In this document: positions 50,745 to 56,169 of the stretch, in pieces | Numbering within the stretch: position 1 is the stretch's first letter | How the letters are laid out: each line of letters starts with the position of its first letter | Assembly (NCBI GenBank): GCA_008933805.1 | Contig: WBUH01000001.1 | Span: 124,001 to 188,000 of the forward strand | Source: Bacteroidota bacterium | GTDB taxonomy: Bacteria; Bacteroidota; Bacteroidia; UBA8524 | Direction: 5' to 3' | Length of the DNA: 64,000 bases | Position numbers and translations under genes: made by a program | Notes under the pieces: generated by a model | The model's input: only the letters and a program-made list of their open reading frames with translations | The model's database searches: none | Told to the model about the DNA's origin: nothing

Positions 50745-51197
50745 TTATAACAACATCCCGCTGTATATGTCCTCAAACTGGATGCTGGCGTAGATACACA
50801 GCTCTGCCGAGGCAAAGCAAAGGCGCGAGCCGCAATGCGTATGCGTATCCCAGCCAACGCAGCCCGAACCAACGAAACCAACGCCGCCGGGGGCAGCCTC
50901 ATCTTTTACCATCCAAAAACGGGGCTCGTACTTCCACTGGTCACTATCGGTATAGTCGGGTGTCCACCCGTCGTTCAGCGCTTTGGTTATTACCATTGCC
51001 TTGTAGTGGTTAATAACGGGGGTTTGAAATTCCTGCGGCAGGTAGGCCACTTCGGGCAAGGCGGTGGGGTCAACTCCCAATTTTGCGCAGGCATCCTCAA
51101 AGGTTTTAATGGCTTTTGCACCTTCGGGCAGGTTGTTCAGGTCAAGCTCGTGGTGGGCAAATGCGCCCTCAAGGGTTTTAAAATTTTCGTTTTTCAT
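50745..51197 (-). CDS. DGR target protein 2 (remote)
   Basis: A 150-residue paralogue of target 1. The helical N-terminal half (FKTLEGAFAHHELDLNNL, FQTPVINHYKAMVITKAL) is followed by NDGWTPDYTDSDQWKYEPRFWM and the variable repeat GGVGFVGSGCVGWDTHT plus HCGSRLC. The C-terminal helix is FASAELCIYASIQFEDIYSG. It lies about 6.7 kb from the TR and is separated from target 3 by 15 bp. No signal peptide, membrane or fibre feature. Its N-terminal half differs more from targets 1 and 3 than the repeat region does. Confidence 0.88.
   Translation of the reverse strand: MKNENFKTLEGAFAHHELDLNNLPEGAKAIKTFEDACAKLGVDPTALPEVAYLPQEFQTPVINHYKAMVITKALNDGWTPDYTDSDQWKYEPRFWMVKDEAAPGGVGFVGSGCVGWDTHTHCGSRLCFASAELCIYASIQFEDIYSGMLL
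50817..50891 (-). repeat. DGR variable repeat 2 (VR2)
   Basis: 75 bp aligned to the TR without gaps, with 14 differences, all at TR adenines. The remaining 61 positions are identical. Confidence 0.95.
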
Positions 51198-51212
51198 GGT
51201 GTTTTTTGGGGT

Positions 51213-51560
51213 TTAGTTGAAAAATTGGTTATACAGGTCACGGAATTGCTTTCCGGCATACATGGCAATTTCAGCAGAGGGGTAGCAAAGGCGCGAGCCG
51301 CAATACGTAACCGAATTCCAGTAATCGCAGCCCGAATCAACGAAACCAACGCCGCCGGGCTGGTAGTTGTACAGCACTACGGTGTATTTACGCTCTTTGC
51401 TATTAGTCCAGTCGGGTGTCCACCCTTCGTTCAGGGCTTTTGCTACTATTTTTAGCTTTTCATAAGCAATGGTATCGGCACTAAGGCCGTCGGGCAGGTT
51501 AAAGGTTTCGCCGGTAGCTGCCAGCGCATCTTCAAACGTTTTGATGTTTTGGTAATTCAT
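51213..51560 (-). CDS. DGR target protein 3 (remote)
   Basis: A 115-residue protein, the most compact form of the shared scaffold: FEDALAATGETFNLPDGLS, then IAYEKLKIVAKALNEGWTP, DWTNSKERKYTVVLYNYQ, and the variable repeat GGVGFVDSGCDYWNSVT plus YCGSRLC, ending PSAEIAMYAGKQFRDLYNQFF. It is closest to target 1 along its whole length. It is 15 bp upstream of target 2 and shares its transcript. Because it is so short, the variable residues make up a large part of the protein's surface. Confidence 0.9.
   Translation of the reverse strand: MNYQNIKTFEDALAATGETFNLPDGLSADTIAYEKLKIVAKALNEGWTPDWTNSKERKYTVVLYNYQPGGVGFVDSGCDYWNSVTYCGSRLCYPSAEIAMYAGKQFRDLYNQFFN
51285..51359 (-). repeat. DGR variable repeat 3 (VR3)
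   Basis: 75 bp aligned to the TR without gaps, with 12 differences, all at TR adenines. The remaining 63 positions are identical. Confidence 0.95.
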
Positions 51561-51580
51561 ATATGTGTTGTTTTTGGGGT

Positions 51581-52012
51581 TTATGACACTTTAAGGCTGT
51601 TGCGGTAACTCATCTCGGCATGTTTTTTTGAGCAGGGGCATCCCGCCCTGTCGCAATGCTGCTGCCCTGTAGATTTTTTCCATTCAGGAAGCCAGCCCTC
51701 TCTGAGCGCTTTTGGTGCGGTAGCCGCTTTTTTAACTTTCTTTTCAGAAATTTGGGGTAGGTTATCTTGCTGGTAATACTCTCTTTCCCATTCAGGCATT
51801 TCAAAGTCCCCTAATCCGGTATAAATTTCATTTACAGCCTCATCTTTAAACAGGGACGATAGCCTGTTGAATACATTGTATTTTTCGCACTCCTCTCTCA
51901 CATCACAAGGGAAAATGTCCTCGCCCTTTTTTACAAGTATGGAGTGCATGTTTCGCAGGAATTTTTGAAACAGCAGGTCGTTTTTTCTAAATATGTAGTA
52001 GTTGTGGTTCAT
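51581..52012 (-). CDS. Hypothetical phage protein, possible degenerate DGR-scaffold relative
   Basis: A 143-residue protein (MNHNYYIFRKNDLLFQKFLRNMHS...). The segment KALREGWLPEWKKSTG resembles the scaffold motif KALNEGWTPDWTNSK in targets 1-3, and the text continues CDRAGCPCSKKHAEMSYRNS without a variable repeat. It lies 20 bp upstream of target 3. It may be a distant relative that lost the repeat, or the likeness may be chance. Confidence 0.5.
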   Translation of the reverse strand: MNHNYYIFRKNDLLFQKFLRNMHSILVKKGEDIFPCDVREECEKYNVFNRLSSLFKDEAVNEIYTGLGDFEMPEWEREYYQQDNLPQISEKKVKKAATAPKALREGWLPEWKKSTGQQHCDRAGCPCSKKHAEMSYRNSLKVS

Positions 52013-52031
52013 GGTGTTATGCTATTAGGTG

Positions 52032-52304
52032 TTATAGTTCGGTATCGGCAATAATGGCCCAGCGGCGGTTGTTTTCGTGTGCTGGCTGGCCGGGCACAAA
52101 CTCATACTCGCGGTGTATGTATATGTGGCTGCCGCCGCAGCCTGTTACCATATTGCACAGGTGCTTTTCGGCCAGCATGCGCACGGTGGGTGCAAGGTTT
52201 CTGCAATCTTTAGTACCGCTTACCCTGCACAAATCCTGCAAGGCATCGGCAAGGGCCAGTTCGGCAGGGCCGGTAGGGGTTTCTTCAAATTTTATAAACG
52301 GCAT
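52032..52304 (-). CDS. Hypothetical phage early protein (90 aa)
   Basis: A 90-residue protein (MPFIKFEETPTGPAELALADALQDL...) with a Cys-Gly-Gly-containing middle (NMVTGCGGSHIYIHREYEF). No recognised family. It is between the remote DGR targets and the HTH gene in the first early transcript. Confidence 0.5.
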   Translation of the reverse strand: MPFIKFEETPTGPAELALADALQDLCRVSGTKDCRNLAPTVRMLAEKHLCNMVTGCGGSHIYIHREYEFVPGQPAHENNRRWAIIADTEL

Positions 52305-52327
52305 GGTAGTTGGGGTTTGCGGGTTAG

Positions 52328-52531
52328 CTACTGGTTAATCTTTTTTATTATCTCTTCTTTGCCCACCTCGTAGCCCTGCTCAAATCCTTCGGCTACTTTT
52401 GTTATAAGGTCATTTTCTCGGTATCCGTTTAGCACCTGTTTCACGGTGCCGGGGGTAAACCCCGTTATTTCACCCACTGCCGGGTATAAAGTCAGGTGTT
52501 TAAACCCTCTCTTTTTCTTATTTGTTATCAT
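52328..52531 (-). CDS. Small HTH-type early protein (Ner-like position)
   Basis: A 67-residue protein with VGEITGFTPGTVKQVLNGYREN, an HTH-like segment. It is the first gene on the early side of the repressor operators and divergent from the repressor, where Mu has ner. A role in switching between lysogeny and lytic growth is inferred from position. Confidence 0.55.
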   Translation of the reverse strand: MITNKKKRGFKHLTLYPAVGEITGFTPGTVKQVLNGYRENDLITKVAEGFEQGYEVGKEEIIKKINQ

Positions 52532-52560
52532 ATCTTTGCTGTTGTGAGAACAAATATAAA

Positions 52561-52602
52561 TATAGAATTTCTATATAAGCAAGCTTTTTTATAGAATTTA
52601 TG
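52561..52602. promoter_or_regulatory. Repressor operator palindromes
   Basis: A 15-bp perfect palindrome TATAGAATTTCTATA at 52561-52575 and a partial second copy (TATAGAATTTATG) at 52590-52602 lie between the divergent HTH gene and the S24 repressor gene. They are the likely binding sites of the repressor. Confidence 0.7.
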
Positions 52603-52604
52603 TA

Positions 52605-53303
52605 ATGGGCATTAAAGAAAATCTAATAGAAGTTCGTAAAGCACTTAATCTAAGCGCCACTGATTTCGCTAAGGCTATTGATACTACACCAGCGAATTAC
52701 GGTCATATTGAAGCGGGAAGGCAAAAACCAACTATAGAATATCTACAAAGAATTTCTGAACGATTTAAGGTTTCCTATAGATTTTTAATTGATGGGCAAG
52801 GGTTGATGTTTTTAGAAACATCTGAAAATAAACAGATGGGTTATAACACCCCCAGTAGTGAAATAACGGTAGCAGCAGATCCGCCTGCTGTATATCACAA
52901 CCTAAAAGGCATACCTTTAGTGCCTATTGAGGCTTTTGCGGGTAAGGGTGCCGGTGATTTTGTTGTGATGGATAAAGATGTTTTAGATAATTACTACATC
53001 CCTGAGTTTAAAAAGGCAGATTTTATAATACCTGTTCGTGGCGAAAGTATGATGCCCACCTATAATTCGGGCGATTTGGTGGCCTGTAAAAAACAAAGCA
53101 AAGATGCTTTTATTGTATGGGGTAGTATTTATGTGCTTGATACGGTGAATGGTGTGCTGATAAAACGCATACACAAGGGTGTAAGTTTATCCACTTGGAT
53201 ACTGCGCAGTGATAATGCTGTTTTTGAAGATATTCTTATACAGCCTGATACGGATGTTTACAATATAGCCCGCGTTTTAGGAGGCATACGCTCAGAAGGT
53301 TAA
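52605..53303 (+). CDS. Prophage repressor (XRE HTH + S24 peptidase)
   Basis: A 232-residue protein. The N-terminal XRE domain is LSATDFAKAIDTTPANYGHIEAGRQKPT. The C-terminal S24/LexA-like domain has FIIPVRGESMMPTYNSGDLVA (catalytic Ser in ESMMP) and VNGVLIKRIH (catalytic Lys). Such repressors maintain lysogeny and are inactivated by RecA-stimulated self-cleavage. An AG-type cleavage site may be in EAFAGKGAGD. It is divergent from the early genes and reads over its own operators. Confidence 0.9.
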   Translation: MGIKENLIEVRKALNLSATDFAKAIDTTPANYGHIEAGRQKPTIEYLQRISERFKVSYRFLIDGQGLMFLETSENKQMGYNTPSSEITVAADPPAVYHNLKGIPLVPIEAFAGKGAGDFVVMDKDVLDNYYIPEFKKADFIIPVRGESMMPTYNSGDLVACKKQSKDAFIVWGSIYVLDTVNGVLIKRIHKGVSLSTWILRSDNAVFEDILIQPDTDVYNIARVLGGIRSEG

Positions 53304-53710
53304 TTGCAACTATATTTATACTCAGACCTTGCTTGAGTGCCTTTGTTTTTATCTGCTACTACTTTTATCACCAAACCGTATTCGTTTAGATATTCTGTTG
53401 CAGAAAAATCAGTTAATAATATACCGTTACCATAAGCCCTTACAGTTCGTTCAGTATTATTTTTGTAACTGTAAATTGTTTTTGATACATAAATTGGGCT
53501 TGAGTACTGAGTACTTACAACACTATCTATTCTACCATTAGAAATATAACTAACAGAGTGTTGCGAGGTGTTTCCATCTTTATCATACAGTTTATACTCG
53601 CTCTGCAAACACAATTTATTCATGCTATTGTTAGAAGGGCTATTATCTTCCTTACTACATCCTGCCAAAACAAGGAATAAAACAAAGGCAATGTATAGTG
53701 CTTTTTTCAT
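53300..53710 (-). CDS. Prophage-borne lipoprotein
   Basis: A 136-residue lipoprotein (start at 53710): MKKALYIAFVLFLVLAGC with lipobox Cys at about 18. The mature part is beta-rich and Tyr-rich (SEYKLYDKDGN, IDSVVSTQYSSPIYVSKTIYSYK). It is convergent with the repressor and overlaps its stop by 3 nt. It lies outside the lytic operons, typical of a moron expressed from the prophage. A role in superinfection exclusion or surface change is speculative. Confidence 0.65.
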   Translation of the reverse strand: MKKALYIAFVLFLVLAGCSKEDNSPSNNSMNKLCLQSEYKLYDKDGNTSQHSVSYISNGRIDSVVSTQYSSPIYVSKTIYSYKNNTERTVRAYGNGILLTDFSATEYLNEYGLVIKVVADKNKGTQARSEYKYSCN

Positions 53711-53918
53711 GCAAAAAACTATTAAAGTAGTAGCAAAAGTAGGCGGCAAAAATGTTTTTACAACCCGTAAACACACAAATCACTAAAAATCAACGTATTA
53801 AATTAAAATACGGTTGTTTTGGCTTTGATTTATAGGGGGTGTAAAGCCCGTTTTTATGCCATATACAGCAAAATAAAACACATACCCCACTACTTTCAAG
53901 CACTATAATATACAAAAT

Positions 53919-53954
53919 GTGTCCACCTAAATGTCCACCTAAATGTCCACCTAA
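53919..53954 (+). repeat. 12-bp tandem repeats (x3)
   Basis: Three consecutive copies of ATGTCCACCTAA (the first with GTG at the start) occur in the gene-free end of the prophage. They could be binding sites of the transposase or of an accessory protein. Confidence 0.75.
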
Positions 53955-54201
53955 CACTAAAAATGTGTGTTTGGGGGCAAAAAAAAGCCCGCAAACGGGC
54001 GGGCAGTAAAAAACAGGTGCAAACGGGGGTGGTTTATGGGCTTGCGGGGCGTTTGTGGTACACACAGGCACAGCGTGCAAAATAGTGGCGTTTAAACGCC
54101 TGTATAGGCGCAATTAAAGGCTTTTGTTGCTTGTTGGGGTATTGGGTGGGTGGTAATTAAACACCGGTGCAACGTAAATTAAACAAAAGTACGTTTTGTG
54201 T

Positions 54202-54249
54202 GTCCTGTGTTTTCGGGCTTTTTTTGGTTGCAACCCTTGTATTTTCGGG
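54202..54249 (-). repeat. Candidate right-end transposase-binding repeats
   Basis: On the minus strand CCCGAAAATACAAGGG (54249-54234) and CCCGAAAACACAGGAC (54217-54202) occur 32 bp apart. They match the two 16-mers at the left end (15464 and 15480) in inverted orientation. Confidence 0.4.
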
Positions 54250-54279
54250 CTTTTTTGGGCTTTTTTCTATTCCTTTACT

Positions 54280-54849
54280 CTATATACCTTTTGTCTGTCC
54301 CCCCTTAATTAGCTCCTTTTCTTTCAGAAAATTTACAATATAAATTGCTTCCGGCTCGTCAATGCCCATTCCAAAGTTTTTAGATTTCATGCCGTAATCA
54401 AAAACAATTGCTCCAGCTTTTCGGTATGGTGCAGTTTTATTTTGACTCCAAAAGCTATTATCAGTCTCTATCGTTCTAAAATTTCCTGTATCAGCAATAG
54501 TGTATGATTTAGTTCTGGCAAAAGGTGCTCCTACTTTTTTTAACGTTAATACCCCTCTTTCAATAGTAACCACTTCTTTACCCATAATATACCAGAGTAA
54601 CGATAAAAGGGAGGTTATTATGGAATACCCGAGAGCACCTAAAAATAGTACCCAAAATGTATCTGGGACTTCTTTTGCAAATCTTAACATTAGTGTACTG
54701 AAAATAAACCCTACAATGATTTGTGTTGCAAGCCCTAAGAACGCAAAGAATACTATGAAAAAATTACGTTTGGCAGGAATGGTAATCATTATACCACTCA
54801 TGGTTTCTTCAATGATTGCTCTGCTTTTGTAAGGTTTTTCAATATTCAT
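54280..54849 (-). CDS. PH-like membrane protein (host)
   Basis: A 189-residue protein with two transmembrane helices (residues about 28-55 and 66-90), then a PH-like soluble part (VVTIERGVLTLKKVG, ending FDYGMKSKNFGMGIDEPEAIYIV). Its stop codon coincides with the presumed prophage junction. The unoccupied site reconstructed from the left flank would also give a stop there (TATATAA), so the protein is not truncated by the insertion. It follows the upstream gene by one base, indicating an operon. Confidence 0.65.
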   Translation of the reverse strand: MNIEKPYKSRAIIEETMSGIMITIPAKRNFFIVFFAFLGLATQIIVGFIFSTLMLRFAKEVPDTFWVLFLGALGYSIITSLLSLLWYIMGKEVVTIERGVLTLKKVGAPFARTKSYTIADTGNFRTIETDNSFWSQNKTAPYRKAGAIVFDYGMKSKNFGMGIDEPEAIYIVNFLKEKELIKGGQTKGI

Positions 54850-54850
54850 C

Positions 54851-55510
54851 TTACAGGGCTTTGTAATATTCAGTTTTTAATAGCGGGCAAATTTTATAGC
54901 GTTCGTCGCGGGTGTCTTCATACACTGCATTCAGCAATTCGTACACGTCTTTAGTGCCTACTAATCCTGCCCATTCAAAAGGCCCGTAAGGGTAGTTGGT
55001 GCCTAATTTCATACCCGTATCAATATCCGCTTTGCCGGCAGTACCTTCCTGCACGGTGTAGTAAGCCTCGTTAATAATCATAAAAATAATGCGGGGGGTT
55101 ACCATTCCCACGCGGTCGTCCACCCAAGTGCATTGCCAGCCCAGTTGGGCAGCAAGTTCTTCAAGCACAGGTTTTTGGTCTGCATTGTAGCAGGTAGCCT
55201 CCAGCAGTGCACGGTTAATAAAGGTGGGCAACGCATTAAACCCAAAAATGGGTGTGGTACAGGTTTGTCCTGCCAGTTGGCGGGCAAGTTGGGTTTTGGC
55301 CGCACTTATCAAAACAGGGAATTCAAGGTGTAAGTAGTGGTGCAGGTGTTCGGGGGTATCGTCAAACCCTGCATCAATAAAAGCAGTTAAACCCAAATTG
55401 GGCAATTGCCATAAATCGGTATCTTTGATTTCAACCAACGTTGCCGCCGATGAAATTTTCAGTTTTAACTCGTCTATCCTATTTTGCGGTCCTGTTACAC
55501 CTATTTTCAT
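54851..55510 (-). CDS. 3-hydroxyacyl-CoA dehydrogenase-like protein
   Basis: A 219-residue protein. The C-terminal half matches the 3HCDH helical domain: DDRVGMVTPRIIFMIINEAYYT, KADIDTGMKLGTNYPYGPFEWAG. The N-terminal half is a shortened Rossmann-like region (MKIGVTGPQNRIDELKL) lacking the GxGxxG motif, so NAD binding is doubtful. It may be a regulatory or degenerate enzyme. It is followed after one base by the PH-like membrane protein gene. Confidence 0.75.
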   Translation of the reverse strand: MKIGVTGPQNRIDELKLKISSAATLVEIKDTDLWQLPNLGLTAFIDAGFDDTPEHLHHYLHLEFPVLISAAKTQLARQLAGQTCTTPIFGFNALPTFINRALLEATCYNADQKPVLEELAAQLGWQCTWVDDRVGMVTPRIIFMIINEAYYTVQEGTAGKADIDTGMKLGTNYPYGPFEWAGLVGTKDVYELLNAVYEDTRDERYKICPLLKTEYYKAL

Positions 55511-55551
55511 GTACTAATAATTCAAACGGACACAAAACTAATACCCACACG

Positions 55552-55932
55552 ATGGAAAAGAAAATAATAATTACCCCCGATGCACCTCAACCCATTGGCC
55601 CTTATAACCAAGCTGTTTTGGTAGACAATACCCTGTACTGCAGCGGCCAGATTGCCATTGATGTTACCACAGGCGATATGGAGCAAGACAGTATTGAGAC
55701 CGAAACCCACCAAGTAATGAAAAACGTAGGGGCTGTGCTAAAGGCTGCCGGAATGGATTATAGTAACATTGTTAAAACCAGCATATTTATTACCGATATG
55801 GGGCAATTTGCCCGCATAAACCAAGTGTACGCTACCTATTTTGAGAAAGATTTTCCTGCACGCGAAACCGTACAAGTGAGCCGCCTGCCCAAAGATGCAA
55901 ACGTTGAAATAAGCGTGGTAGCGGTGAAGTAA
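55552..55932 (+). CDS. ridA: RidA family enamine/imine deaminase
   Basis: A 126-residue protein with the family text IIITPDAPQPIGPYNQAVLVDNTLYCSGQ and the C-terminal FPARETVQVSRLPKDANVEIS, including the conserved Arg that binds the substrate carboxylate. RidA hydrolyses reactive enamines from PLP enzymes. I use the ATG at 55552. A longer frame from 55441 has a spurious signal-like leader that overlaps the divergent gene. Confidence 0.95.
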   Translation: MEKKIIITPDAPQPIGPYNQAVLVDNTLYCSGQIAIDVTTGDMEQDSIETETHQVMKNVGAVLKAAGMDYSNIVKTSIFITDMGQFARINQVYATYFEKDFPARETVQVSRLPKDANVEISVVAVK

Positions 55933-55940
55933 TTGTTTGC

Positions 55941-56039
55941 GGTGAGATTGAAATCTCACCCTGTTTAAATTACAAGGCGGAGAGGACTTAAGTCCTCTCC
56001 GCCTTGTAATTTCGATAGCAACAGGTTTCAATCTGTTCT
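55941..56039. repeat. Complex inverted-repeat element with 46-bp perfect palindrome
   Basis: A perfect palindrome of 46 bp (55967-56012, two 23-bp arms centred on CTTAAG) is flanked on the left by a 9-bp inverted repeat (GGTGAGATT...AATCTCACC, 55941-55960). On the right is another hairpin (ACAGG...CTGT) that repeats the GATTGAAA core in reverse. The whole looks like an extragenic palindromic element. It follows the ridA stop and could also terminate transcription. Confidence 0.8.
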
Positions 56040-56140
56040 AATTTTGTAGCAGCAAGGTGCTTTTTATTTACAACAACTTCATTCCAAGGTGTGAAATGTT
56101 TCATCTAAGGACTATCAATATTATATTAAATAATTTATAT

Positions 56141-56148
56141 TATATTTG
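56141..56148 (+). promoter_or_regulatory. -7 promoter element of the PIN-like gene
   Basis: TATATTTG matches the Bacteroidota -7 consensus TAnnTTTG and lies 22 bp ahead of the ATG at 56170. No clear -33 element is seen. Confidence 0.5.
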
Positions 56149-56169
56149 ATTAGCTATTGCAAAATAAAT

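Larger units (their letters stand above)
53711..54279. other. Prophage terminal region without a convincing gene
   Basis: About 570 bp between the lipoprotein and the host gene. It contains three 12-bp tandem repeats, a perfect 14-bp palindrome GGCGTTTAAACGCC at 54087-54100, a GCCCG/CGGGC hairpin near 53990, and several repeats of TTTTCGGGCTTTTTT near the end. A 107-codon frame here is low-complexity and is not accepted as a gene. The content suits a phage end with protein-binding sites. Confidence 0.6.
15463..54280. mobile_element. Mu-like transposable prophage (boundaries approximate)
   Basis: The block contains a MuA-type transposase, MuB-type ATPase, DUF3164, GemA-like, terminase, DUF935-type portal, MuF-like, gpG-like, sheath, tube, baseplate and Dam genes, and an S24 repressor at one end. 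Both flanks are host genes that would be convergent neighbours if it were removed. Proposed ends: the hexamer TATATA occurs at 15457-15462 and again at 54281-54286, a possible target duplication. The ends are not confirmed by a clear TG...CA. Internal genes all look intact, so the prophage may be functional. Confidence 0.9.

Noticed and set aside
53919-53954. Possible CRISPR-like array
   Set aside because: The three 12-bp units are contiguous, without spacers.
53790-54113. 107-codon frame in the prophage end
   Set aside because: It is low-complexity, runs through tandem repeats and has no start context or homologous look; repeats explain it.
55441-55551. N-terminal extension of RidA with signal-like leader
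   Set aside because: RidA proteins are cytoplasmic and start at the conserved MEKKIII region; the extension overlaps the divergent gene.
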